Shown piece by piece: positions 8,051 to 16,616 of a stretch of 64,000 nt of DNA; position 1 is the first letter of the stretch, and each line of letters starts with the position of its first letter. This DNA comes from Streptomyces uncialis (GTDB lineage Bacteria; Actinomycetota; Actinomycetes; Streptomycetales; Streptomycetaceae): positions 8,674,001 through 8,738,000 of the forward strand of contig NZ_CP109583.1 in the NCBI RefSeq assembly GCF_036250755.1, written 5' to 3'. A model generated the notes under the pieces. The model did no database searches, was not told the DNA's origin, and was given only the letters and a program-made list of their open reading frames with translations. The position numbers and the translations under genes are program-made.

Positions 8051-9259
8051 CTACCGGAAGGCGGGCAGTCCGGTCATGGCCTGGCCGATGACGAGCTTGT
8101 GCATCTCCGGGGTGCCCTCGTACGTCAGGACCGACTCCAGGTTGGCCATATGGCGGATCACCGGGTACTCCAGCGAGATCCCGTTGGCGCCCAGGACCGT
8201 GCGGGCGCTGCGGCAGATGTCGAGCGCCTTGTTCACGTTGTTGAGCTTGCCCATGCTGACCTGCTCGGGGCGCAGACCCGGACCGTCCTTGCGCCGTCCC
8301 AGATGCAGGGCGAGCAGGGTGCCGCACGTCAGCTCCACCGCCATATGGGCCAGCTTCTCCTGGGTGAGCTGGAAGCCCGCGATCGCCTTGCCGAACTGCG
8401 TGCGCTGCCCCGCGTACTCCAGGGCTGCCGCCAGCGAACTGCGTGCGGCACCCATCGCGCCCCAGACGATGCCGTAGCGCGCCTCGTTCAGACAGGACAG
8501 CGGGCCGCGCAGCCCCCGCACCTCCGGCAGCATCGCGTCCCCGGGCAACCGGACCCCGTCCAGGACGAGTTCACTGGTGACCGACGCCCGCAGCGACAGC
8601 TTGTGCTTGATCAGCGGGGCGGAGAAACCGGGGGTGTCGGTCGGCACCACGAAGCCGCGCACCCCTTCCTCGGCCCGGGCCCACACCACCGCCACATCCG
8701 CGACGGAACCGTTGGTGATCCACATCTTGCGGCCGTCGAGGACCCAGTCACCGCCGTCCCGGACGGCGCGGGTGAGCATCCCGGCCGGATCGGAGCCGTG
8801 GTCGGGCTCGGTCAGGCCGAAACAGCCGATCGCCTCACCGGCGGCCATGGGCGGCAGCCAGCGCCGCTTCTGCTCCTCGCTGCCGTGCTGCCGGATCGCG
8901 TACATCGCCAGCGAGCCCTGGACACTGACCAGGGAACGGATGCCCGAGTCGCTGGCCTCCAACTCCATACAGGCGAGCCCGTAGTCGACGGCGCTCATCC
9001 CGGCGCAGCCGTAGCCCTCCAGATGCATACCGAGCAGGCCGAGACCGCCGAGTTCCTTGGCGAGTTCCCGGATGGCGGGCAGCTCGCCCTTCTCGAACCA
9101 TTCGGCGACATAGGGGTCCACGGCCGTGTCGCAGACCTGCCGGACGGCCGCCCGGACCGCCTTCTCCTCGGGGCTGAGCATGTCGTCGATGCCCGCCAGG
9201 TCGAGCGGATCGGACTTGGCGCGGACGGCGCCGGACGTTCTGCCGGATGCGGTGGACAT
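8051..9259 (-). CDS. gcdH: Acyl-CoA dehydrogenase, glutaryl-CoA dehydrogenase type
   Basis: A 402-residue flavoprotein of the acyl-CoA dehydrogenase family. It shows the FAD/substrate motifs CFGLTEPDHGSDP and WITNGS in the middle. The catalytic-base motif TYEGT has its Glu at about residue 381, the position used by glutaryl-CoA dehydrogenases. The family oxidises and decarboxylates glutaryl-CoA to crotonyl-CoA, passing electrons to ETF. The pairing with a class III CoA-transferase gene upstream (104 bp gap) fits: the transferase makes glutaryl-CoA and this enzyme consumes it. It is last in the three-gene set and ends at the strong terminator. Another short-chain dicarboxylyl-CoA substrate cannot be excluded. 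Confidence 0.85.
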   Translation of the reverse strand: MSTASGRTSGAVRAKSDPLDLAGIDDMLSPEEKAVRAAVRQVCDTAVDPYVAEWFEKGELPAIRELAKELGGLGLLGMHLEGYGCAGMSAVDYGLACMELEASDSGIRSLVSVQGSLAMYAIRQHGSEEQKRRWLPPMAAGEAIGCFGLTEPDHGSDPAGMLTRAVRDGGDWVLDGRKMWITNGSVADVAVVWARAEEGVRGFVVPTDTPGFSAPLIKHKLSLRASVTSELVLDGVRLPGDAMLPEVRGLRGPLSCLNEARYGIVWGAMGAARSSLAAALEYAGQRTQFGKAIAGFQLTQEKLAHMAVELTCGTLLALHLGRRKDGPGLRPEQVSMGKLNNVNKALDICRSARTVLGANGISLEYPVIRHMANLESVLTYEGTPEMHKLVIGQAMTGLPAFR

Positions 9260-9363
9260 GGGTCCTGCCTTTCGGACGCGGAGCTGGGCCGGTGGTCGGG
9301 TACGGGGACGGGCGGTGCGGTGCGGCGGCGGTCCCGGAGGTTCGGGAGGGCGGCGGAGGCGGG

Positions 9364-10527
9364 TCAGCCGCTGCTGGGAAGCGGCTCACCTCCCGGTCCG
9401 GCGAGCCAGGCGCGTACCGCGTCGCCGTGCTCGTCCAGCCGGGGCGGTGGCGAGGGTTCGCGGACCGGCCCGGTGGAGTACGTGACCGGGTGCCGGACCG
9501 TGGGCGTCCCCCCGCCGGGCGGGGTCACGGTGGGGGACAGGCCCAGCTCCTCGGCGAGCGCGAATCCGTCGGCGATCGTGCCGACCCTCCCGGCCGGGAC
9601 ACCCGCCCCGGTGAGCCGTGTCTGCCAGTCGGCGGCGTCGCCGTGCGCGAGACGTTCCTCCAGCGCCGCCACCAGCTCCTCGCGGTGCCCGACCCGGGCG
9701 GCGTTCGTACGGAACCGCGCGTCGTCCGCCAGTGCCGCCGCGCCGAGCGCGGTGGCCAGCCGGGCGAACTGGCCGTCGTTGCCGCAGGCGACCGCCAGCA
9801 GTCCGTCACGGCAGCGCAGCGTCTCGTAAGGGGCGATGGAGGGATGGCGATTGCCCATCCGCCCTGGCGGCCGGCCGGTCTCCAGGAAGCCCTGGGCCTG
9901 GTTCACCAGGGAGCCCAGCAGGCTGGACAGCAGATCGACCTCCACCCGGCAGCCGCGTCCGGTCCGGGCCCGGCCCGCCAGCGCCGCGAGGACACCGATC
10001 ACGGCGTCCTTGCCGGTCAGTACGTCGACCAGCGCCACACCGGCCTTCGCCGGGTCGCCGTCCGCCTCGCCCGTGACGCTCATCAGTCCGCCGACGGCCT
10101 GGACGACGAAGTCGTAACCCAGCAGCCCGGCACCCGCGCCACCGCCGAACCCGGTGATCGAGCAGTACACGACCCCGGGATTGACGGCGGACACCCGCTC
10201 GTAGCCGAGACCCAGCCGGTCCAGTGAGCCGGTACGGAAGTTCTCCACCACCACATCGGCGCGGTGGGCCAGTTCCTGCCCGAGCGCGCGGTCGGTGTCG
10301 TCGGTCAGATCGAGGGCGATGCCCAGCTTGGAGCGGTTGACGCTGTCGAAGTACGTCGTGGACGTGGCCGACCAGGGCGGCCCCCACGCCCGGGTGTCGT
10401 CGCCGGAACCGGGCCGCTCCACCTTGACGACCGTCGCCCCCAGATCCGCCAGGGTCATCGTGCACAGCGGCCCGGCCAGCACCCGGCTGAAGTCCGCGAC
10501 CAGTATCCCGTCCAGCGGCCCGCTCAC
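9364..10527 (-). CDS. Class III CoA-transferase (CaiB/BaiF), probable glutarate CoA-transferase
   Basis: A 387-residue member of the CaiB/BaiF family. The N-terminal LVADFSRVLAGPLCTMTLADLG and the VVKVERPGSGD motifs are characteristic. The catalytic Asp should be in the segment around residue 165 (VALVDVLTGKDAV). These enzymes move CoA from a donor such as succinyl-CoA to a carboxylic acid. Because a glutaryl-CoA dehydrogenase gene follows, glutarate is the likeliest acceptor. The GTG at 10525-10527 overlaps the upstream TGA in a GTGA, which decides the start; the open frame extends far upstream but only as a shadow of the aldehyde dehydrogenase gene. Confidence 0.85.
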   Translation of the reverse strand: MSGPLDGILVADFSRVLAGPLCTMTLADLGATVVKVERPGSGDDTRAWGPPWSATSTTYFDSVNRSKLGIALDLTDDTDRALGQELAHRADVVVENFRTGSLDRLGLGYERVSAVNPGVVYCSITGFGGGAGAGLLGYDFVVQAVGGLMSVTGEADGDPAKAGVALVDVLTGKDAVIGVLAALAGRARTGRGCRVEVDLLSSLLGSLVNQAQGFLETGRPPGRMGNRHPSIAPYETLRCRDGLLAVACGNDGQFARLATALGAAALADDARFRTNAARVGHREELVAALEERLAHGDAADWQTRLTGAGVPAGRVGTIADGFALAEELGLSPTVTPPGGGTPTVRHPVTYSTGPVREPSPPPRLDEHGDAVRAWLAGPGGEPLPSSG

Positions 10528-12101
10528 GCCCCGGCCCCCGTCCCGGCGGGAGCCGCCGCCACCGGCACCCCGTCCAGCCGCCGGACCACATGCCAGGGAT
10601 TGCCGTCGCGCAGCGCCTCGGGCAGGGCCGCCCGCGGCACGTTCTGATAGGCGACCGGCCGGGTGAAGCGGTCCAGCGCCCCCGCCCCGACACTGGTGGC
10701 GTCCGGCCTGCTGGTCGCGGGCCAGGGACCGCCGTGCTGCTGCGCCCAGGAGGTCGCCACCCCTGTCGGCCAGCCGTCGACGACCACCCGCCCGGTGCGC
10801 CCTGCCAGACGCTCCACGAGCCACGGCAGGTCGGGGTCCGCCGGGCCGCAGGAGATCACGGAGGCGGCGAGCGACGGCTGGAGCGTGTCCAGCGCCTCGC
10901 GCAGACCGGCCGTGCCGTCGTACTCCACGACCAGTGCCACCGGGCCGAAGCACTCCGCCAGCAGCCGTGAGCCGGGCCGCAGCGCCCGCGCGGGTGCGGA
11001 CAGGACCGTCGGCGCGGCGGCGAACCCCTCCTCGGACGGCGCCACGGTGGCCACCCGCTCCGCCCCCGCGGCCAGCAGATCGGCGACACCCCGCCGGTAC
11101 GCCTCGGCGATCCCCTCGGTCAGCAGCCACCCGGGCCGTACGCCCTTCAGCGCCGCCGCGACCGCCTCCGCCGCGCCGCTGCCCGCGGGGGCCAGCAGCA
11201 GACCGGGTTTGGTGCAGAACTGGCCCTGCCCCAGGGTGAACGACCCGGTGAAGCCGTCCGCCGCGGCCGTCAGCCCGGCCCGGTCAGCGGCCGCGGCGGG
11301 GGTCAGAACCGCCGGATTGACGGTCCCCATCTCGGCGAAGACGGGCACCGGTACCGGACGGCGGGCCGCCCGCTCGACGAGCGCGGTGCCGCCGCTCTGC
11401 GAACCGGTGAAGGCCACGGCCGCCACTTCGGGCGCGTCCACCAGGGCGAGTCCCGTGTCGAAGCCGGTGACCAGGGCGAACGCCCCCGCCGGAGCCCCCG
11501 CGCCACGCAGCGCGGCCGAGACCAGCGCGCCGAGCCGCGCGCTGAGCAGGGGATGCGCGGGGTGCGCCTTGACCAGTACGGGGCACCCGGCGGCCAGGCC
11601 GGACGCGGTGTCGTGCCCGGCGACCCCGAACGCGAACGGGAAGTTCCCCGCGCCGAACACCGCCACCGGGCCCAGCGGCCGGTTGATCCGCCGCAGCTCC
11701 ACCGAACCGGTCGTCGCCGGTCCGTCGATCCGGACACCGAGCCAGCCGCCCTCCACGGCGACCGACCCGTAGAAACGGGACTGCGCGGCCGCGCGGCCCA
11801 CCTCACCGCGCAACCGGTCCGTGCCCAGCGCGGTCTCGGCCTCGGCGAGCGCGGTCAGCTCATCGGTGTGCTCCACCAGCGCGTCCGCGACGGCCGTGAG
11901 CCACGCCGCCCGTACGGCGGGGGCGGTCGCGGCGACCTCGTGCGCGTCCCGCGCGGCGGCGGCGAGCAGGGCGGACAGCTCCGCGGGCGCGGTGGCGGGC
12001 GGCCCGGCGGTCGCGGCGCCTGTGCGCGGATCACGGCTCACCTCGGCCCCGGGCTCCGCACCGCGATTCACCTCGGCCGGGGGGACAGCAGCAGGGGACA
12101 T
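10524..12101 (-). CDS. Aldehyde dehydrogenase, 2-oxoglutarate semialdehyde (2,5-dioxovalerate) type
   Basis: A 525-residue NAD(P)-dependent aldehyde dehydrogenase. It carries FAEMGTVNP with the general-base Glu, QFCTKPG with the nucleophile Cys296, and a late GGPWPATS motif. These resemble the alpha-ketoglutaric semialdehyde dehydrogenases of sugar-acid and hydroxyproline catabolism. It would oxidise 2,5-dioxopentanoate to 2-oxoglutarate, or possibly glutarate semialdehyde to glutarate, which would fit the two following genes better. The first 40 residues are Ala/Pro-rich and non-conserved, so the true start could lie further in. It is divergent from the PucR regulator and is the first gene of its operon. 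Confidence 0.82.
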   Translation of the reverse strand: MSPAAVPPAEVNRGAEPGAEVSRDPRTGAATAGPPATAPAELSALLAAAARDAHEVAATAPAVRAAWLTAVADALVEHTDELTALAEAETALGTDRLRGEVGRAAAQSRFYGSVAVEGGWLGVRIDGPATTGSVELRRINRPLGPVAVFGAGNFPFAFGVAGHDTASGLAAGCPVLVKAHPAHPLLSARLGALVSAALRGAGAPAGAFALVTGFDTGLALVDAPEVAAVAFTGSQSGGTALVERAARRPVPVPVFAEMGTVNPAVLTPAAAADRAGLTAAADGFTGSFTLGQGQFCTKPGLLLAPAGSGAAEAVAAALKGVRPGWLLTEGIAEAYRRGVADLLAAGAERVATVAPSEEGFAAAPTVLSAPARALRPGSRLLAECFGPVALVVEYDGTAGLREALDTLQPSLAASVISCGPADPDLPWLVERLAGRTGRVVVDGWPTGVATSWAQQHGGPWPATSRPDATSVGAGALDRFTRPVAYQNVPRAALPEALRDGNPWHVVRRLDGVPVAAAPAGTGAGA

Positions 12102-12238
12102 CGGGGACGTCCTTCCATGGGCGGGTCGCTGGTGCTGTCGAAACTAGGTGCCGAAGGCCCTGGAAATCCCTGTACGTTCCATCCGAGAATGGCCGGAAGC
12201 TGTGCGAAGCGCACAGCACCCGACACCGGGAGAGCCCC

Positions 12239-13702
12239 ATGCCCGCGCTCGACGACCTCGTACGCCTGCTGGGGGCCGACCTCGAACCCGTCACCCCCGC
12301 GCTCGCGCCCCCGCTGGACATCACCGGCGTCCACGTCAGCGAGCTGACCGACCCGACGCCCTATCTCACCGGCGGGGAACTCCTGCTCACCACCGGTATG
12401 GGGCTCACCGGCCAGACGGCGCAGGCCCGCGCGTACACCGCGCGGCTGGCGGCCCGCGGTGTCGCCGCGCTCGGCATCGGGCTCGGGCCCGTGCACACCA
12501 CCGTCCCCGGGACCCTCGTCGAGGCGTGCGAGAGCGCCGGGCTGCCGCTGTGCGCGGTTCCCGCCCCCACCCCGTTCCTGACCATCGCGCGCACCTACTG
12601 GTCACTGACCGCCGCCGCCGGGCACGAGCAGCTGAGCGCCGCTCTCGGCGCGCACCGCGAACTGATCCGCTCGGCGGCCGGACCCGACCCCGTCCGTGCC
12701 GTGGTGCGCACCCTCGCCGACGCGGTGGAGGGCTGGGCGGCCCAGCTCACCCCGCAGGGCGAGGTGGTGGCGGTCTGGCCGCGCGAGCACCGCTCCAGCG
12801 CCCGGCGGATCGCCGCGGAGGTCGCCCGGCTGCGGGTGGCGGGCCCGCACTCCTCCGCGACGTTCCCGCTGGGGGACGACGATGTCGTGCTGCATCCGCT
12901 GACCGGACGCGGGCCGCTGAGCGGCTTCGTCGCCACCGGCTGCCCCCGCCCCATGAAGGCCCCCGACAGACAGCTCGTCCTGACCGCGTGCGCGCTGCTC
13001 GCCCTCCAGAGCGAACAGCGGCGCCGGGGTGTCGCGGCGGCACGCACCGCGCGCGCCTGTGTGGCCCGGCTGGTGCTGAGCGGCCATCTCGACGCGGCCC
13101 GGTCCCTGGGCGCCGACCTCGGTCTGCCCGCGATCCCCGCCCGGGTCCGGCTGTTCGCCGTGGCCGGGCTCACCGGCGGTGCCGACGAGGTGCTCGACGT
13201 ACTCGAACCGGCGGTCGGCCCCGGCAGGCAACTGCTGGCCGTGGCCGAGCCGGACGAGCTCTGGGTCCTGGCCGGACCGGACGACACACAGGCGCTGCGG
13301 GCCGCCGTGCGGCGGCTGACCACGGAACGGCTTCCCGGCGCCAGGGCCGTGCTGGGCCTTCCGGCCGCCGCGGCCGAGCTGCACCGGCAGCTCCCGGCGC
13401 TCAGCCGCACCCTGGCCGCTGTCCCGCCGGGCACCTCGCGCGACCTGGCCGACGACGGCACTGCCGCGGCTCCCTCGCTGGACCCGGTCCTCGGCTACCG
13501 GCGCGCCGATCTGGCCGGTGCCGTCGTCGCATATCTGCGCCATCGGGGCCACTGGGAGCGCGCCGCCGCCGACCTCGGTGTCCACCGCAACACGCTGCGG
13601 AACCGCATCGCGACCGCCGCCCGGCTGATGGAAGCGGACCTCGACGACCCGGACACGGCGAGCCGCACCTGGCTGGCCCTCCGGGCGGCCGGCCTCGCCT
13701 GA
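12239..13702 (+). CDS. PucR-family transcriptional regulator
   Basis: A 487-residue regulator. The N-terminal 120 residues match the PucR sensory domain (VHVSELTDPTPYLTGGELLL is typical). The C-terminus has the PucR-type HTH (YLRHRGHWERAAADLGVHR, then NTLRNRI) at about residues 430-465. A GGDEF-like middle domain of low conservation is usual in this family. The ATG at 12239 has GGGAGAG seven bases upstream. It is divergent from the aldehyde dehydrogenase operon across a 137-bp gap and is most likely its substrate-responsive regulator. The inducer is unknown. Confidence 0.9.
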   Translation: MPALDDLVRLLGADLEPVTPALAPPLDITGVHVSELTDPTPYLTGGELLLTTGMGLTGQTAQARAYTARLAARGVAALGIGLGPVHTTVPGTLVEACESAGLPLCAVPAPTPFLTIARTYWSLTAAAGHEQLSAALGAHRELIRSAAGPDPVRAVVRTLADAVEGWAAQLTPQGEVVAVWPREHRSSARRIAAEVARLRVAGPHSSATFPLGDDDVVLHPLTGRGPLSGFVATGCPRPMKAPDRQLVLTACALLALQSEQRRRGVAAARTARACVARLVLSGHLDAARSLGADLGLPAIPARVRLFAVAGLTGGADEVLDVLEPAVGPGRQLLAVAEPDELWVLAGPDDTQALRAAVRRLTTERLPGARAVLGLPAAAAELHRQLPALSRTLAAVPPGTSRDLADDGTAAAPSLDPVLGYRRADLAGAVVAYLRHRGHWERAAADLGVHRNTLRNRIATAARLMEADLDDPDTASRTWLALRAAGLA

Positions 13703-13788
13703 CGGGCCGTCGTCAGCGGGCGGAACAGCCGTGACCCACGGTGGGCCCCGGCCCGCAGACCGCCGACCGGTGGTGCGGACCGGCCCGG

Positions 13789-13821
13789 GACCCGGGTGGC
13801 GTCGCGATCGCCACCCGGGTC
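13789..13821. terminator. Bidirectional terminator hairpin
   Basis: A 12-bp perfect stem GACCCGGGTGGC / GCCACCCGGGTC (13789-13800 and 13810-13821) with a 9-base loop sits between the convergent PucR gene (ends 13702) and protease gene (ends 13831). Confidence 0.85.
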
Positions 13822-13830
13822 AGGGGTGAC

Positions 13831-15003
13831 TCAGAGGGTGGACTTGAACAGCAGCCGGTTCGGGGTACCGCTGACATTGCCGCGGATCGCGTTGGCCGTG
13901 CTGTTGCTGATGATCCAGTTGTTGACCGTGGTGCTCGGGGCGTCGCCGTTGACCGCCTTGTAGAGCGCCGCCACCCCGGCCACGTGCGGCGCGGCCATCG
14001 ACGTACCGCTCATGGTGGTGGTGCCGCCACCGGCCCGGGCGGAGACGATGTTCACCCCGGGGGCGTAGAGGTCGGTGCACCGGCCGTAGTTGCTGAATCC
14101 GGCCTTGGAGTCGCCGGAGTCCGAAGCCGCGATCGCCAGGGCGTCCTGAGCGCTCGCCGGGGAGTAGTTGCAGGCGTCCTGATTGTTGTTCATCGCCGAG
14201 ATCGTGGTGTGCACCCCGGAGCGGGCCAGGGCGGTGGCCGCGTTGTTGAGGGCGGTGGAGAATCCGCCGCCGAGGGAGGCGTTGGCGACCGCGGGCTTCA
14301 CCGCGTTCTGCCGGACCCAGTCGAATCCCGCGATGATGGCGGAGTTGGCGCCGCTGTTCTGGCAGTTGAGCACCCGCACCCCGCGCAGCTGCACCCCCTT
14401 CGCCACCCCGTACGTCGAGCCGCCGATAGTGCCCGCGACATGGGTGCCGTGACCGTTGCAGTCCCGGCCGTTGCCGCCGAGGGCGTCGAAGGCGCTACGG
14501 GCCCGGCCGCCGAACTCCGGGTGGGTCGCGTCGATACCCGAGTCGATGACGTACGCGGTGACACCGGCACCCGTGCTGCCGTAGTTGTACTTGTTGTCAC
14601 GTCCGCTGCGCTGGTCTATCCGGTCCAGACCGTAGGACGGGTTGTTCTGCGTCGCGGTGCTGGTGACGATCTGGTCCTCCTCGATGGCGAGGACACGCGC
14701 GTCACCACGCAACGCCTTCAGCTGGCCGGGCGTCAGCTCCGCGGCGAAGCCGTTGATGACCTTGTCGTACACGTACGCGGTGTCGATCGACCGCTTCTCC
14801 GCGATGCCGGTCGGGTCGGCGCCGGACTTGAGGGTGACGATGTAGCGTCCCTTGATCTCCTTGCCGGCCGGAGCTTCGGCGACCTTGACCGCCGGGGTCG
14901 GATCGGCCACCGGGGCGGCCGAGCCGACCCCCGGTATCAGGGTCAGCGGGACGGCGAGACCTATCGCTCCGACGGTGAGGACGCCGAGGTGGGTTCTGCG
15001 CAT
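13831..15003 (-). CDS. Secreted subtilisin-like serine protease (proteinase K type, S8)
   Basis: A 390-residue pre-pro-protease. Residues 1-30 are a Sec signal peptide; about 50-125 form an I9 inhibitor propeptide (GRYIVTLKSG...). The catalytic domain has Asp154 (VIDSGID), His185 (GHGTHVAGT) and Ser335 (GTSMAAPHVAG). The oxyanion Asn272 lies in SAMNNNQD; the Gly that usually precedes this Asn is replaced by Met271, read directly from the codon. It should act as an extracellular endopeptidase. The start MRRTHLG at 15001-15003 gives a proper signal peptide, while the open frame further upstream is low-complexity. It is a monocistronic gene ending at a terminator. Confidence 0.92.
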   Translation of the reverse strand: MRRTHLGVLTVGAIGLAVPLTLIPGVGSAAPVADPTPAVKVAEAPAGKEIKGRYIVTLKSGADPTGIAEKRSIDTAYVYDKVINGFAAELTPGQLKALRGDARVLAIEEDQIVTSTATQNNPSYGLDRIDQRSGRDNKYNYGSTGAGVTAYVIDSGIDATHPEFGGRARSAFDALGGNGRDCNGHGTHVAGTIGGSTYGVAKGVQLRGVRVLNCQNSGANSAIIAGFDWVRQNAVKPAVANASLGGGFSTALNNAATALARSGVHTTISAMNNNQDACNYSPASAQDALAIAASDSGDSKAGFSNYGRCTDLYAPGVNIVSARAGGGTTTMSGTSMAAPHVAGVAALYKAVNGDAPSTTVNNWIISNSTANAIRGNVSGTPNRLLFKSTL

Positions 15004-15437
15004 GTGGAGGGTGCACCTTTCTGGGTCCGGCCGCACTGTGCCGCGGGCCGGGTGTGTACGGAGCGCACCCCGTTCATCCGGACGTGGGGTCCGGGCCGCG
15101 TGACGCGGGACGGGGCGGCGGGAGGTGGCACGTCCCACTGCGTGAGCGACGCGGTGAGCGACCGCGCGGCGCACGGACCGAGCGGGGTGGAGGGCCACCG
15201 GTGCCGGATCGCCTGTGCCCATCGCAGGACCCCCGGCCACCCGGCACGGAACGTCCACGGGCGGGATCACCGCCCGCCGGAGCACCGTTGCCGCCGGGTG
15301 TGCCGACAACATACCGGCGTCAACCATGTGTTGACCCGGCCGAAACAGGCGTGACCCTTTGCGGACACGGCGGCCCCCGGCCCCGGCCGAACGCGAGGGC
15401 CCTGACCAAGGGATCTGCCTCCGTTAGTGTTCGGGCC
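15004..15437. other. 434-bp divergent intergenic region with palindrome
   Basis: No gene was recognised between the protease (minus) and the LuxR-type gene (plus). It contains a palindrome GTCAAC-N5-GTTGAC at 15319-15335, a plausible dimeric-regulator operator, and a good promoter at 15402-15430 described separately. The remainder is G+C-rich without clear signals. Confidence 0.5.
15402..15430 (+). promoter_or_regulatory. Promoter of LuxR-type gene, probably leaderless
   Basis: CTGACC (15402-15407), a 17-bp spacer, and TAGTGT (15425-15430) match the Streptomyces HrdB pattern. The ATG at 15438 begins only eight bases after the -10 box, so the transcript should start at or next to the start codon. 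This also explains the lack of a ribosome-binding site. Confidence 0.6.
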
Positions 15438-16490
15438 ATGGCCGTCGACGAGTCGCCCACGAACGCCGCTGCCGCGCACGGGAGCGCGCCCGCCTCCTCC
15501 GGGTCCGCGCCGGACGGGGCGGCGCCGGGCGGGACCGGGGCGGACGCCGGGGACGGGCCGGGGACAGCCGGGGGAAGGGCCGCCCGACGGGAGCGCAACC
15601 GCGGCGGTGACGCCTTGGACGTCCTCCCCGGGGACATCCTGGACTGGCTCACCGCGCGGCGGCTCGTCGACCGGGACCGGCGGCACGCGAACTCACCGGA
15701 GCGGGTGCTCCATGAACTGGTCGCCGAGCAGCGCCGCCAACTCGGCCAGTTCCACCGCGGTCTGGACGCCGTCCAGGGCCTGCTGCGTCTGGTGGCCGAC
15801 CCTCAGACGTCCGGACGCATGACCGTCGAGGCCGAGTACTTCACCGACCGCGCCCGGCTCCGCCAGCGTCTGTACGACCTGGACGTCCTGTGCCAGGGCG
15901 AACTCCTCTGCATGCGCGGCACCTTCCCCGAGCCCGAGGATCTGGCGGACAGCCTGGAGGCGGACCTGGCGATGCTCGCCCGCGGCGTCACGATCCGGCT
16001 GCTCGTCTCGGCCGGTGCCGCGCGCAGGCCCGGTGCCTCCCGCTTCCTGACCGCGCTGTCCGACCACGGCGCGGAGATCCGGCTCGCCGCCGCCGTGCCC
16101 CTCCAGCTCAACATCGTCGACCGCCGGACGACCGTCCTCGCGCTGCACCTCGCCGAGGACGGGACCGGACCGCCCGAGGACATCCTGTTCCACAGCACCC
16201 GGCTCGCCCTGTGCTTCGCCCGGGTCTTCGAGCACCACTGGGACGTCTCGCTGCCCTACGGGAGGGAGACGGGCCGCGGCGAACCGGCCGAGGAGTGGAC
16301 CCCGAGGGAGCGGGAGATACTGGCCCTCCTCGCCTCCGGCGCCAAGGACGAGGCGATCGCGCGCCGACTGGGCTGCTCGGAGCGCACCCTGCGCCGACTG
16401 CTCGCCGCCCTGGTCCGCAGACTCGGCGCCGAGAGCCGCTTCGCGGCGGGGGTGCGCGCGGCCCGGCTCGGCCTGCTGGACGGCTCCTGA
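15438..16490 (+). CDS. LuxR-type HTH transcriptional regulator
   Basis: A 350-residue protein. Residues 1-55 are Ala/Gly/Pro-rich and probably disordered. The centre is helical (VLHELVAEQRRQLGQFHRGLDAV) followed by an alpha/beta region of unknown ligand. The C-terminal 65 residues are a GerE/LuxR HTH (WTPREREILALLASGAKDEA, then ARRLGCSERTLRRL). This architecture is common among orphan Streptomyces regulators. It has no receiver or obvious sensor domain. The ATG at 15438 fits a leaderless promoter. It is followed 126 bp later by the SpoIIE-type phosphatase gene on the same strand; a functional link is possible but not shown. Confidence 0.8.
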   Translation: MAVDESPTNAAAAHGSAPASSGSAPDGAAPGGTGADAGDGPGTAGGRAARRERNRGGDALDVLPGDILDWLTARRLVDRDRRHANSPERVLHELVAEQRRQLGQFHRGLDAVQGLLRLVADPQTSGRMTVEAEYFTDRARLRQRLYDLDVLCQGELLCMRGTFPEPEDLADSLEADLAMLARGVTIRLLVSAGAARRPGASRFLTALSDHGAEIRLAAAVPLQLNIVDRRTTVLALHLAEDGTGPPEDILFHSTRLALCFARVFEHHWDVSLPYGRETGRGEPAEEWTPREREILALLASGAKDEAIARRLGCSERTLRRLLAALVRRLGAESRFAAGVRAARLGLLDGS

Positions 16491-16616
16491 CACAGCCACG
16501 ACGCGCCCGCTTCCCGTCCGCGTGACCGCGCCCGGCGACGATGATCACCAGTGCCGTCCCGATACGCGGAGCCCGACCTATGAGGCGAAGAGGCGTCGAA
16601 CCTGTAGAAATGCGAC

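Noticed and set aside
7583..9829. A 748-codon plus-strand frame opposite the acyl-CoA dehydrogenase
   Set aside because: It runs through a strong terminator and is antisense to a conserved enzyme.
16595..16616. Leaderless promoter for the SpoIIE-type gene (TAGAAA near the ATG)
   Set aside because: No acceptable -35 hexamer at the proper spacing.
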